DNA of 49,430 nt, taken from positions 1 through 49,430 of the forward strand of contig JACRLI010000025.1 of NCBI GenBank assembly GCA_016235265.1. The letters run 5' to 3'. Within the stretch, counting starts at the first letter, position 1; each line of letters opens with the position of its first letter. Source of the DNA: Candidatus Eisenbacteria bacterium (GTDB taxonomy: Bacteria > Eisenbacteria > RBG-16-71-46 > JACRLI01). The notes beneath the pieces were generated by a model. It searched no databases, was not told where the DNA came from, and was given only the letters and a program-made list of their open reading frames with translations. Positions 28,939-39,048 of the stretch are shown here, piece by piece. Position numbers and translations under genes: made by a program.

Positions 28939-29903
28939 TCGAGCGCGATCCGGGGGTCCGAAAGCGCCAGGAGCAGGTCCGCCAGCAGGTTGCCCAGCAC
29001 CAGCACCGCGGACGCCAGCAGCACCGAGCCCATCACCACGTACAGGTCTCGCTGGAACAGCGCGGTGACCGTGAGCCGTCCCAGACCCGGCCAGCTCATC
29101 ACCACCTCCACCAGGAACGAGCCGGCGAGCAGGAAGCCCAGGGTGTAGCCGAACAGCGTGATCAGCGGGTTGAGCGCATTGCGCAGCGCGTGGCGGCCCA
29201 CCACCGCGGCCTCCGGCACGCCCTTGGCGCGCGCGGTGGTCACGTAGTCGGCCTGCAGCACCTCGAGCATGCTGGCGCGCACCTGGCGCATGCGGGCCGC
29301 CATGGGCGCCAGGCCCACCGCCAGCGCGGGCAGCGCCAGGTGATGCAGCACGTCGAGCGCCTGGCGCCACCACGGGAAGGTGTCGAAGTCGAGGCTCCGC
29401 ATTCCCCCCACCGGGAACCAGCCGGTGGAGGCCGCCAGCAGCAGCAGCAGCAGGGCCAGGAAGACCTCGGGCACGCTCAGCCCGGCGAAGGCCACGAAGG
29501 AGCACAGCCGGTCCTGCCAGCGGTTGCGGCGCACGGCCGAGAGCACGCCCAACGGCAACGCCAGTCCCCACGCCACCACCGCTCCCGCCCCGGCCAGCAG
29601 CAACGTGTTGCCCAGCCCCTGGCCCAGGACTTCGAACACCGGACGGTGGTAGGCGAAGGAGTATCCGAAATCGAACCGCAGGAAGATGTTGCGGAGGTAC
29701 ACCAGGTACTGGACGGGCAGCGGGCGGTCCAGCCCGAAGCGCGCGCGCATGGCATCCACCGCCTCGGGGCTCACCATGGGGTCCGCGCGCATGGCGTCCA
29801 GGTAGTCGCCCGGCGCGAGGTGCATGAGCGTGAAGGTGACCAGCGACACGCCCAGCAGCAGCGGGACCAGGTGCAGCAGCCGTTTCAGGACGTAGGTGCG
29901 CAT
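28935..29903 (-). CDS. ABC transporter permease, OppB/DppB type
   Basis: This is a 322-residue permease with about six transmembrane helices. The N-terminus (RTYVLKRLLHLVPLLLGVSL), the FDFGYSFAYHRPV segment, the EAA-loop YVTTARAKGVPEAAVVGRHALRNALNP and the FxxRDLYVVMG ending are standard for DppB/OppB. It follows the substrate-binding protein gene by 25 nt and overlaps oppC by 4 nt. Confidence 0.94.
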   Translation of the reverse strand: MRTYVLKRLLHLVPLLLGVSLVTFTLMHLAPGDYLDAMRADPMVSPEAVDAMRARFGLDRPLPVQYLVYLRNIFLRFDFGYSFAYHRPVFEVLGQGLGNTLLLAGAGAVVAWGLALPLGVLSAVRRNRWQDRLCSFVAFAGLSVPEVFLALLLLLLAASTGWFPVGGMRSLDFDTFPWWRQALDVLHHLALPALAVGLAPMAARMRQVRASMLEVLQADYVTTARAKGVPEAAVVGRHALRNALNPLITLFGYTLGFLLAGSFLVEVVMSWPGLGRLTVTALFQRDLYVVMGSVLLASAVLVLGNLLADLLLALSDPRIALE

Positions 29904-29928
29904 GCGCGACGCCGCCGGGGCCCGGCCG

Positions 29929-31707
29929 CTACTTCAGGAAGATCCGGGAGGAGTTCCACAGCACCCGGTGCGGGATGAGCGCCGGGCGCAGGTTGCCGAA
30001 CTTGTTCCGCGCCACCACGTACGCCCGCTCGGAAGGCAGGTACACGATCACCGCCTGGTCGGTGACGATCTCCTGCACCCGGTCCCACAGCCGCTTCCGC
30101 CGGGCCTGGTCCTCCACCCGCGACAGTTCGTCCATGAGCGAGTCGCACTCCGCCTCCCAGGCCGTCATGGGCCGGGGCTGGTCGCTGTACCAGAAGTGGT
30201 TCTTCCCGCGGCTCTTCCAGACGTTCTGCCCCAGCGCGGGATCGGGCGGCACGCCGCCCGCGAAGCCCAGCAGCAGCGCCTCGAAGTCCTTCGAATCGCG
30301 GATGCGCCCGATGAGCTGGTTGAAGTCCAGCGGCGTGACCACCAGGTCGATGCCCACCTGCCGCAGGTCGCTCTTGAGCAGGTTGCACAGGCTCACCCGG
30401 ACGTTGTTGTCCGCGTTGGTGATGATGCTGAACTGCACCTTGTTGCCCTCGGGGTCCTCCAGCCAGCCGTCGTGGTTGCGGTCCTCGAAGCCCTCGCGCT
30501 GGAGCAGGCGCCGGGCGCGTTCGGTGTCGTGGCTGTACTGCTTCACGTCCGGGTCATACCACTTCTTGTTCCCCCGCGTGCTGGGCCCCCAGTTCGGGGA
30601 GGCCTGGCCCTGGTAGGCCAGCCGCACCATCTTGCCCTGGTCCGCCGCCATGGCCACCGCGCGACGGAAATTGAGGTTGCTGAACCAGCGGTACTTCACC
30701 GGGTCCGCGCACGGGGTCCGCAGGTCGGCCTTGAGGTTCAGGTTGAACCCGAAGAACACCGTCGCCAGGCTCACGCCCAGGTCGTGGACCACGTACCGGC
30801 CCTGGGCCTCCCCGGCCTTGAGACGCGGGAAGTCCAGGGAACGGGGCACGTCAATGGCGTCGATCTCCCCCTGCTCGAACTTCAGCAACTCGGCGTTCTG
30901 GTCCGGCACCACCAGCCACACGATTTCGTCCAGGTACGGCAGCCGGCGACCCCGCCGGTCGGACTCGTACCAGTACGGGTTGGGCTCCAGCACCACGCGC
31001 TCGCCGGGCGCGAACTGCTTCAGCCGCCACGGCCCGCTGGTGACCAGGTCCTCGGGCCGCGTGTTGATGCCGTAGGCGCTCTCGAACTTCCCCTCCCGGA
31101 AGGCGGATTCCAGGCGCGCCCGGGGCATGATGTTCACCGCCCCGATCACGTCCAGGAACACCCCGTAGCTGTCGGCCAGCCGGAACACCACGGTGGAATC
31201 GTCGGGGGCGCTGAGCTGGAACTTCTGGCCCCGAACCTTCACCAGCTCCGCGGTGGACGGATGCACCCTGGGGTCGTACACCACGTCGAAGGAGAACAGC
31301 ACGTCCGCGGAGGTGATCGGGGTGCCGTCCGAGAAGAACGCGTGGCGCAGGTGCATGGTCCACGTGCGTCCGTCCCGGGAGCGCTCCCAGGACTTGGCGA
31401 TGCCCGGCTCGGCGCGCTGGAGCTCGTTGTTGTAGGTGATCAGCTGCTCGTACAGCCGGTTGGTGACGTCGGTGCTGGAGACCTCGTTCGCGGTGATGCC
31501 GTTGAAGGTGCGGGGACCGTTGCGGGAGGCCAGCACGATGCGGCCGCCGAAGCGGCCCAGCTCGGCGTCCACCACCTTGTGATCGGGCGGGAGGGGCGCC
31601 GCGTCGCGCGGGCGCTCCCGGGCGCCCAGTGCGGCGAAGGCCAGCAGCACGCAGACCGCGAGGCGCGCGACCCGGCGCGCTGCGGCTCCTCCGATCCGTG
31701 GCATCAT
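29929..31707 (-). CDS. Extracellular substrate-binding protein, family 5 (OppA/DppA type)
   Basis: This is a 592-residue periplasmic binding protein. An N-terminal signal sequence (RRVARLAVCVLLAFAALGA) has no good lipobox, so it looks secreted and soluble. The SBP_bac_5 fold shows FNGITANEVSSTDVTNRLYEQL, HAFFSDGTPITSADVLFSFD and ENFRRAVAMAADQGKM-like segments. Tandem ATGs begin the frame; the first at 31707 has AGGAG 6 nt upstream. Promoter TTGACA/TATACT lies at 31774-31802. It is the first gene of the transporter operon. Ligand type cannot be inferred. Confidence 0.92.
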   Translation of the reverse strand: MMPRIGGAAARRVARLAVCVLLAFAALGARERPRDAAPLPPDHKVVDAELGRFGGRIVLASRNGPRTFNGITANEVSSTDVTNRLYEQLITYNNELQRAEPGIAKSWERSRDGRTWTMHLRHAFFSDGTPITSADVLFSFDVVYDPRVHPSTAELVKVRGQKFQLSAPDDSTVVFRLADSYGVFLDVIGAVNIMPRARLESAFREGKFESAYGINTRPEDLVTSGPWRLKQFAPGERVVLEPNPYWYESDRRGRRLPYLDEIVWLVVPDQNAELLKFEQGEIDAIDVPRSLDFPRLKAGEAQGRYVVHDLGVSLATVFFGFNLNLKADLRTPCADPVKYRWFSNLNFRRAVAMAADQGKMVRLAYQGQASPNWGPSTRGNKKWYDPDVKQYSHDTERARRLLQREGFEDRNHDGWLEDPEGNKVQFSIITNADNNVRVSLCNLLKSDLRQVGIDLVVTPLDFNQLIGRIRDSKDFEALLLGFAGGVPPDPALGQNVWKSRGKNHFWYSDQPRPMTAWEAECDSLMDELSRVEDQARRKRLWDRVQEIVTDQAVIVYLPSERAYVVARNKFGNLRPALIPHRVLWNSSRIFLK

Positions 31708-31773
31708 TGAACGCTCCTCTCGGTGTGGGCTCACCCGGGCGCGTCGCGCCACCCGGAACGGGTCCCGGCAGCG

Positions 31774-31802
31774 AGTATAGGAACGGTCTGTCGTGGTGTC
31801 AA
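31774..31802 (-). promoter_or_regulatory. sigma70-type promoter of the ABC transporter-ATPase-TIM operon
   Basis: Consensus TTGACA, a 17-nt spacer and TATACT on the minus strand. The start near 31767 gives a leader of about 60 nt before the binding-protein ATG. It is one of the best matches in the window. Confidence 0.8.
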
Positions 31803-31840
31803 AACTCGCCGGGAAGCGGCGGCGAGGCCCGGAGGCGAGG

Positions 31841-33043
31841 CTAGGCGGCGCGGGCCAGCCGGGGCAGGCGGACATGGACACGGCCCTCGCCGTCCAGCGA
31901 GAGTTCGAGGCGGGCCGCGTCGGGGCCCAGCCCCGGCCCCACGGCGAGCACCGCGATGCCACGGGCGATCAGTTCGTCCAGGCCCGAGAGTTCGCAGCCG
32001 GGCCCGTCCCAGATGACCAGGTCCGCCCGCAGGCAGGCGGCCAGGGGCGCGAACTGGGCCGGCTCGATGGCGCCGCCGGGAAGGTACTGGAGGGGAAGAT
32101 CCAGGTTGAACAGCCGTGCCACCGGTTCGGGACTGCCCCACGCCACGGTGAGGCCGCGCTCGAACGCCACGCGTGCGGCCGCGGCCAGGAACAGGCTCTT
32201 GCCGCACCCGCGCGGGCCGGCCACTTCGGTGAGCGGCGCGGCCAGCAGTGCCGGCCATCCCAGGTCGTCCGGCAGGCACACCCGGTCAGGTTCCGGGGCC
32301 GAGGTGTGCAGCGCGCGCACCAGCAGCATGGGTCCGGAGACATCCTCACCGTAGACCACGCGGAAGGGGGTGCCCGACGGGGAACGCGGCAGGGCCCCCT
32401 GGCCCGGGGCGAGCACCGCGCCCGGGGGCGAAAGCAGCCGCAGCAGCTCGTCGAACTGCCCCTCTCCCATTGGCTCCTGGCCCAGGCGCACCCAGCCACC
32501 GGCCTGCCGCGCCAGCGAGGGTCGCCCCGGCCGCAGCAGCATCTCGGCGCCGTGAACGCTGGCCAGCTGCTCCAGCAGGGCGCTGGCCTGCTCCTGCCGG
32601 CTGGCGCCGGGCGAGCGCCGGGCGTCGTGCGCGATCCGGGCGAAGGCCTGCCGCAGCGCGTCGTGCGACTTCAGGCGCTCCACGCGGGAGTCTTCGCCGC
32701 CGCGGGAGGAGCCGGCCTCGTCCTGCTCGCGCGCCACGTCCAGCAGGAAGCTCTGGGTCGCCTCCTCGATCACCCGCGAGGCCGACACCGGGCCGGACTG
32801 GAACTGGAAGCGGGCGTCCTTCCACAGGAACAGGCTGCGCACGGCACGCTCGCCCTCGCGCTGGCGCTCGTCGAGCCCGTTGATGATCCGGCCGCCCTCG
32901 AAATACAGGTAGCCGCGGCCGAGCTCGCCCTCCAGGCGCAGCGTGCCGCTCACGGAGTTCATGCTGAGGGTCTGGCACAGCTCGAAGAGCGAGAGGAGGC
33001 CGAGGTCTCCCGAAAGCTCGTGCGTCTGCGGCCGGGGAGCCAT
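31841..33043 (-). CDS. DUF4388 protein with degenerate PilT-like ATPase region
   Basis: This is a 400-residue two-part protein. Residues 10-110 form a DUF4388 domain (LSGDLGLLSLFELCQTL, SGTLRLEGELGRGYLYFEGG, FLWKDARFQFQSG). From about 160 it resembles PilT by eye: RPGRPSLARQAGGWVRLG parallels the PilT N-domain, followed by Walker A GPRGCGKS (276-283) and a Walker-B-like LVIWD (342-346). The PilT Asp-box, His-box and C-terminal helices are missing. It starts 1 nt after the pilT stop (TGAGATG), so the two are cotranscribed. A regulator or accessory partner of the twitching motor is plausible. This is inference; the PilT relationship needs a structure comparison. Confidence 0.75.
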   Translation of the reverse strand: MAPRPQTHELSGDLGLLSLFELCQTLSMNSVSGTLRLEGELGRGYLYFEGGRIINGLDERQREGERAVRSLFLWKDARFQFQSGPVSASRVIEEATQSFLLDVAREQDEAGSSRGGEDSRVERLKSHDALRQAFARIAHDARRSPGASRQEQASALLEQLASVHGAEMLLRPGRPSLARQAGGWVRLGQEPMGEGQFDELLRLLSPPGAVLAPGQGALPRSPSGTPFRVVYGEDVSGPMLLVRALHTSAPEPDRVCLPDDLGWPALLAAPLTEVAGPRGCGKSLFLAAAARVAFERGLTVAWGSPEPVARLFNLDLPLQYLPGGAIEPAQFAPLAACLRADLVIWDGPGCELSGLDELIARGIAVLAVGPGLGPDAARLELSLDGEGRVHVRLPRLARAA

Positions 33044-33044
33044 C

Positions 33045-34145
33045 TCAGGCGGCCTTCTTCTGGGCGGTGGTCGCGGGCGTCGCCGGGGCGCCGGCCGCGG
33101 CGCGCTCCACCGTCTCGCGGTTCACGGCGAAGGGCACGGCGTCCTCGGCCAGCACTCGTCCCTCGCGCACCAGCGCGGCGAGCGCGTCGTCCATGAGCTG
33201 CATGCCCTCCCGCTTGCTGGTCTGCATCACCGAGGGGATCTGGAAGGTCTTGCGGTCGCGCACCAGCGCCGCGATGGCCGGGTTGCCGATCAGGATCTCC
33301 AGGGCCGCCAGGCGCCCGGTTCCGTCGGCCTTCTTCACCAGGCGCTGGGCGACCACGCCCTGCAGCGAGTCCCCGAGCATGCTGCGAATCTGCTGCTGCT
33401 GCTCCACCGGGAAGGCGTCGATGATGCGGTCCACGGTCTGTGCGGCGCTGGGCGTGTGCAGCGTGCCGAACACCAGTGTGCCGGTCTGGGCGGCGGTGAC
33501 CGCCAGCTCCATGGTCTCCAGGTCGCGCATCTCGCCCACCAGGATCACGTTGGGGTCCTCGCGCAGCGCCGCACGCAGGGCCGAGGCGAAGCTGGGCGTG
33601 TGCCGGCCCACCTCGCGCTGGTTCACCAGGCAGCCCTTGTTGGCGTGCACGAACTCCACCGGGTCCTCCACGGTGATGATGTGCTGCCGCCGGCTCTGGT
33701 TGATGTGGTCGATCATCGCCGCCAGCGTGGTGCTCTTGCCGGTGCCCGGCGGGCCGGTGACCACCACCAGGCCCTTGGAGCGCTCGGTGAGGCCCAGCAC
33801 GTGCGGGGGCAGGCCCAGCTGCTCGGCGCTCAGGATCGAGGTGGGCAGCATGCGAAACGCCGCCGCGAGTCCGTTGCGCTGCCGGTAGATGTTGGCGCGC
33901 ATGCGCACCACTCCGGGGACCTCGTAGGAAAAGTCCACCGAGTTCTCGGTGTCGAACTCCGCCCGCACGTCGGGCCGCATGATCTCGAAGAGCAGATCCT
34001 CCACCAGCTCGGGAGCCAGGACCTGCTGTTCGACCGGCTGCAGCTCGCCATTGAGGCGGATCATGGGCGGCGCGCCCGCGGCCACGTGAAGGTCGGAGGC
34101 GCCCTGTTCCTGGATCAGCCGAAAGATCTCGTCAATGCGGGGCAT
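33045..34145 (-). CDS. pilT: Type IV pilus retraction ATPase PilT
   Basis: This is a 366-residue hexameric secretion-ATPase family motor that retracts type IV pili. The N-domain (GASDLHVAAGAPPMIRLNGEL) is followed by Walker A GPPGTGKS (131-138), the Asp-box ITVEDPVEF, Walker B DPNVILVGEMRD, the His-box TGTLVFGTLHT and the AIRNLIRE-equivalent NPAIAALVRDRKTFQI. The Ala/Thr-rich C-terminus ends AAQKKAA-like. The ATG has GGAG 6 nt upstream. No other pilus genes are present in the window, so the assembly machinery must be elsewhere. A clear promoter was not found in the 216-nt gap upstream. Confidence 0.95.
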   Translation of the reverse strand: MPRIDEIFRLIQEQGASDLHVAAGAPPMIRLNGELQPVEQQVLAPELVEDLLFEIMRPDVRAEFDTENSVDFSYEVPGVVRMRANIYRQRNGLAAAFRMLPTSILSAEQLGLPPHVLGLTERSKGLVVVTGPPGTGKSTTLAAMIDHINQSRRQHIITVEDPVEFVHANKGCLVNQREVGRHTPSFASALRAALREDPNVILVGEMRDLETMELAVTAAQTGTLVFGTLHTPSAAQTVDRIIDAFPVEQQQQIRSMLGDSLQGVVAQRLVKKADGTGRLAALEILIGNPAIAALVRDRKTFQIPSVMQTSKREGMQLMDDALAALVREGRVLAEDAVPFAVNRETVERAAAGAPATPATTAQKKAA

Positions 34146-34361
34146 GGGCTCTCCGGGCAGCGGCCGGGCCGGGATTGCAACGCCGTGGGCGCAATTCCCG
34201 GGGTACGCGGACGGGGCCGGACGACCCCGACCTTCCCGGTATCGGCGCCGGAGAGCCGGAATGTTAGGCGGGCTTGAGTTCGGAGAGGCTGCCGCGTGGG
34301 CAAACCGGCCCGTACCGCGGGCCCGTGGCGGATCGGTCTGTCCGCCGGGGCCGCCCGCCCC

Positions 34362-35909
34362 CTACGGGGCGGACGGGCTCCAGCGCACGGTGAGCTCCCG
34401 GGCGGCACGGCCCTCGTCGAGCCGGCCCACGGGGGTGGTGTAGGGCGCGCCCAGCACCGTCTGCGGGGAGCGCTCCACCTCGGAGGCGATGCGCTCCATC
34501 GCCGCGATGAAATGGTCCAGCGTGCGCTTCTCCTCCGTCTCGGTGGGCTCGATCATGATGGCCTCCTCGACGATGAGCGGGAAGTACACGGTCGGGGCGT
34601 GCACGCCGAAGTCGAGCAGGCGCTTGGCGATGTCCAGCACGCGCACGCCCCTCTTCTTCTGCTCCACGCCGCTCAGCACGAATTCGTGCATGCTGGTGGA
34701 CGGGTACGGCAGCAGGTAGGTCTTCTGCAGGTGGGCCCGCAGGTAGTTGGCGTTCAGGATGGCGCGGCGGGACATGGCCTTCAGCCCCTCGCTGCCCAGC
34801 ATGCGCATGTACGCGTAGGACCGCACGAACACGCCGAACTGGCCCAGGAAGCCGTGAATCCTCCCCACGCTCCCCGGGGCCTCGGCCGGGCCCACCAGGT
34901 GATAGCGGTCCCCGCGCTTCTCCACCTTGGGCACCGGCAGGAACGGCGCCAGCATCGCACGCACCGCGATGGGGCCCGCGCCCGGCCCGCCGCCGCCGTG
35001 CGGCTGGGTGAAGGTCTTGTGCAGATTGATGTGCGTGATGTCGAAGCCCATGTCGCCGGGGCGGGCCAGGCCCACCAGGGCGTTCAGGTTGGCGCCGTCC
35101 ATGTACAGCAGCGCGCCGGCTCCGTGGACCAGGTCGGCGATCTCCCGGATGTTGGTCTCGAACAGCCCCAGCGTGTTGGGGTTGGTGATCATCAGCGCCG
35201 CCACGTCCTCGTCCAGCGCGGCCCTGAGCGCGGCGGGGTCCACCTCGCCGCGCGGGTTCGACTTGATCTCCACCACCTCGTAGCCCACCAGCGCCACGCT
35301 GGCCGGGTTGGTCCCGTGCGCCGAGTCCGGCACCAGCACCTTGCGGCGCGGGCGTCCCCTGGACTCGTGGTAGGCCCGCGTGACCAGCAGGCCGAGCAGT
35401 TCCCCGTGCGCGCCGGCCGCCGGCTGCAGCGACACCGCGTCCAGGCCGGTGATCTCCTTCAGCGTCTCCGAGATCTCGTGCATCAGGCGCAACGCCCCCT
35501 GCAGCCCGGCCTCGGGGGTCATGGGGTGGGCGTGCTGGAAACCAGGCAGCGCCGCCAGCTCGTCGTTGATCTTGGGGTTGTACTTCATGGTGCAGGAGCC
35601 CAAGGGGTAGAAGCCCTTGTCGATGTTGTGGTTCATGGACGAGATGCGCGTGAAATGACGCGTCACGGTGGCCTCGCCCACGTCCGGGATGGCCGGCGGC
35701 ACCAGCCTCAGCGCGGCCTTCGGAAGGTATGAGGCCAGCGGGCTGGCGGGCACATCCAGCGGCGGCAGCGGCACGCCACGGTTGCCCTCGGCGTGGAATT
35801 CGAAGATCAGCGGCTCGTCGTGGAACAGCCGCGGGTCATCCCCCCACGCGGCGTCGGCGGCCTGCGGGTCCGGGACGGTGCCCGGCGCGCCGGTGTGCGT
35901 GGCGCTCAT
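34362..35909 (-). CDS. gcvPB: Glycine dehydrogenase (decarboxylating) subunit 2
   Basis: This 515-residue beta subunit of two-subunit P-protein decarboxylates glycine with PLP and passes aminomethyl to the H-protein lipoyl arm. The PLP lysine lies in INLHKTFTQPHGGGGPG. Other family motifs are FYPLGSCTMKYNPKIND, HGTNPASVALVGYEVV and LMITNPNTLGLFE. The ATG overlaps the gcvPA stop (ATGA). It is the last gene of the gcv operon; a small GC hairpin spans its stop codon. Confidence 0.96.
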   Translation of the reverse strand: MSATHTGAPGTVPDPQAADAAWGDDPRLFHDEPLIFEFHAEGNRGVPLPPLDVPASPLASYLPKAALRLVPPAIPDVGEATVTRHFTRISSMNHNIDKGFYPLGSCTMKYNPKINDELAALPGFQHAHPMTPEAGLQGALRLMHEISETLKEITGLDAVSLQPAAGAHGELLGLLVTRAYHESRGRPRRKVLVPDSAHGTNPASVALVGYEVVEIKSNPRGEVDPAALRAALDEDVAALMITNPNTLGLFETNIREIADLVHGAGALLYMDGANLNALVGLARPGDMGFDITHINLHKTFTQPHGGGGPGAGPIAVRAMLAPFLPVPKVEKRGDRYHLVGPAEAPGSVGRIHGFLGQFGVFVRSYAYMRMLGSEGLKAMSRRAILNANYLRAHLQKTYLLPYPSTSMHEFVLSGVEQKKRGVRVLDIAKRLLDFGVHAPTVYFPLIVEEAIMIEPTETEEKRTLDHFIAAMERIASEVERSPQTVLGAPYTTPVGRLDEGRAARELTVRWSPSAP

Positions 35910-37261
35910 GGGCGCCCCCTTCCCCACTTCGCCAGGCCCGAGGCCCAGCGGTCGATGTCTTCCCGGGTGCGGGTCTCGGTCACCGCCACCAGCAGCTCAT
36001 GGGTGCGCGTGGCATCCCAGCGCGACAGCGGGATGCCGGCCAGCACACCGTCCGCGAGCGCGTCGGCCACCAGGGCGTCGGCGGGCGCCTGGGTGGTGAG
36101 CACGAACTCCTGCACGAACGGTCCGGGGTAGCGCAGGCGCGCCGCGCCCGAGGCGGCCGCCCGCTCCGCGGCGTAGTGTGCCTTGTGCGCAGAGTGCTCC
36201 GCCACCTCGCGCAGCCCGGTGCGCCCCAGCAGACAGCAGTAGATGGTGGCCGCCGTGGCGATGAGCGTCTCGTTGGTGCAGATGTTGGAGGTGGCCCTGG
36301 CGCGGCGGATGTGCTGCTCTCGGGTCTGGAGCGTCAGGACGAAGCCGCGGCGGCCGCGCGTGTCCCTGGTCACCCCGGCGATGCGCCCGGGCAGGCGGCG
36401 GACGTGCTCCATGGTGGAGGCCATGAAGCCCACCACGGGACCGCCCAGGTTCTGACCCACGCCCAGCGCCTGGGCCTCGCCCACCGCCAGGTCGGCGCCG
36501 CAGTCCCCGGCGCTGCGGAGCACGTTCGCCATCACCGGGTCCACCACCGCCACTTTGAGCGCGCCGGTGCCCCGGGCCGCCGCGAAGATCTCCTCCAGCG
36601 GCTCCACCAGCCCGTACACGTTGGGCTGCGGCACCAGCACGCAGCAGGCCTTCGACAGCGCCGCCGGGTCCAGCCTGGTCACGTCGGTGACGCCGTCCTT
36701 TTCCGGGAGCAGCTCCACCTTAAGGCCCGCGGAGCGCCCGTACGTCTCGATGATCTGGCGGTGGTGCGGGTGGATGCCGGGTGACGCCAGCACCAGCCCG
36801 CGGCCGTTGACGCCGCGCGAGAGCAGCGCGGCTTCCGCGCAGGCGGTGCCCCCGTCGTAGAGCGAGGCGTTGGCCACCGGCAGTCCGGTCAGCTCGCACA
36901 TGATGGTCTGGAACTCGAAGATGGCCATCAGGGTGCCCTGCGCCACCTCGGCCTGGTACGGCGTGTAGGCGGTGTAGAACTCCGAGCGGAACAGCAGGTG
37001 GGGCAGCGCCGCCGGGATGTAGCGTTCGTAGATGCCGCCGCCCAGGAAGGACACGTGGGTGCCGGCGTGCGCGTTGGCGGCGGCCATGGCGCCGAACTCC
37101 CGGCGAAGCTCGAGCTCCGAGGAGCCCGGGGGCAGCGCGAGGGGGCGCTTCAGCTGCAGCGCGGGCGGGATGGCGTCGTCGATCAGCCGGTCGAGGCTGG
37201 CCACGCCGATGTCGGCCAGCATGGCCTTCTCATCGGCCGGGCTGGTGCTGAAGTAGTTCAC
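35906..37261 (-). CDS. gcvPA: Glycine dehydrogenase (decarboxylating) subunit 1
   Basis: This 451-residue alpha subunit of glycine decarboxylase has the aminotransferase-like fold but no PLP lysine, as is normal for this subunit. YFSTSPADEKAMLADIGVASLDRLI, FLGGGIYERYIPAALPHL, YTPYQAEVAQGTLMAIFEFQ and ASLYDGGTACAEAALL are strongly conserved. The GTG at 37261 overlaps the gcvH stop (GTGA). Upstream in-frame sequence is gcvH read in the wrong frame. Confidence 0.96.
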   Translation of the reverse strand: MNYFSTSPADEKAMLADIGVASLDRLIDDAIPPALQLKRPLALPPGSSELELRREFGAMAAANAHAGTHVSFLGGGIYERYIPAALPHLLFRSEFYTAYTPYQAEVAQGTLMAIFEFQTIMCELTGLPVANASLYDGGTACAEAALLSRGVNGRGLVLASPGIHPHHRQIIETYGRSAGLKVELLPEKDGVTDVTRLDPAALSKACCVLVPQPNVYGLVEPLEEIFAAARGTGALKVAVVDPVMANVLRSAGDCGADLAVGEAQALGVGQNLGGPVVGFMASTMEHVRRLPGRIAGVTRDTRGRRGFVLTLQTREQHIRRARATSNICTNETLIATAATIYCCLLGRTGLREVAEHSAHKAHYAAERAAASGAARLRYPGPFVQEFVLTTQAPADALVADALADGVLAGIPLSRWDATRTHELLVAVTETRTREDIDRWASGLAKWGRGRP

Positions 37262-37647
37262 AGGCTCTGTCCGATCAGCGCCGCGTAGGCCTTCGCTTCG
37301 AGCAGGTCCTTGCCCTGGTCGGGCCCGGAGGGGCGGATCTTCACGAACCAGCCGTCGCCGTAGGCGTCGCGGTTCACCACCCCGGGGTCGGCGCCCAGGG
37401 CTTCGTTCACCGCCGTGATGGTGCCCGACACCGGGGCGTACATGTCGCTCACGGTCTTGACCGCTTCGACGGTCCCAAACGTCGCTCCGGCAACGACCTC
37501 CGCGCCGACCTTCGGAAGTTCCACGAATACCACGTCGCCCAGCTCGCCCTGTGCGTAGTCGGTCAGCCCCACCACCCACTCACCGCCCTCGAGCCGCGCC
37601 CACTCGTGCTCCTTGGTGTACTTGAGTTCCTGCCTGATGGTGCTCAC
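37258..37647 (-). CDS. gcvH: Glycine cleavage system H protein
   Basis: This is a 129-residue lipoyl carrier. KYTKEHEWARLEG begins the domain, and the lipoyl lysine lies in GTVEAVKTVSDMYAPV (canonical ESVKAASD region, here EAVKTVSD). The rest (AVNEALGADPGVVNRDAYGDGWFVKI) is standard. The GTG start has a GGGGGGAA RBS and follows gcvT by 50 nt. The E3 subunit (dihydrolipoamide dehydrogenase) is not encoded in the window. Confidence 0.95.
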   Translation of the reverse strand: MSTIRQELKYTKEHEWARLEGGEWVVGLTDYAQGELGDVVFVELPKVGAEVVAGATFGTVEAVKTVSDMYAPVSGTITAVNEALGADPGVVNRDAYGDGWFVKIRPSGPDQGKDLLEAKAYAALIGQSL

Positions 37648-37697
37648 CTGGTTCCCCCCGTCCCTTGCATTGGGTGTCCTGCCCGGCCGGGCCGGGC

Positions 37698-38795
<1,098 letters not shown>

Positions 38796-38838
38796 GCAGA
38801 TCCTTTCGTTGCCGGGGCTTGTGAGGATGGGTACTCGC

Positions 38839-38867
38839 AATGTAGGACCGGTGCCGCGCACTGTCAA
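38839..38867 (-). promoter_or_regulatory. sigma70-type promoter of the gcv operon
   Basis: Consensus TTGACA, a 17-nt spacer and TACATT on the minus strand. The start near 38832 leaves a leader of only about 37 nt, too short for a glycine riboswitch. Confidence 0.75.
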
Positions 38868-38949
38868 GGCGACGGGCCGCGGTTGCCGGCCCGCGATGGC
38901 CCGCAGCCTGCGCCGGGCACGCGGTTCCGTGGTCGCCGCTTCGTGAGCG

Positions 38950-38979
38950 TTGACCCGCTCCGAAGGGCGTTCCTATAAT
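38950..38979 (+). promoter_or_regulatory. sigma70-type promoter of tdh-kbl
   Basis: TTGACC, an 18-nt spacer and consensus TATAAT. It diverges from the gcv promoter; the -35 elements are about 80 bp apart, so a shared regulator is possible. The leader to the tdh ATG is about 62 nt. Confidence 0.8.
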
Positions 38980-39048
38980 GGCTCGTTCCCCGGAGGCGAC
39001 CATCTACCTTCTTGGCCGGGATGCGGTTGGCCCGGCCCTGGGAGTCGC

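Noticed and set aside
34146..34361. Promoter for pilT in the gap behind gcvPB
   Set aside because: A TAACAT (34261-34266) is present, but no -35-like hexamer is correctly spaced, so I did not annotate it.
38796..39048. Glycine riboswitch ahead of gcvT
   Set aside because: The promoter leaves a leader of only about 37 nt, and no tandem glycine-aptamer core was seen.
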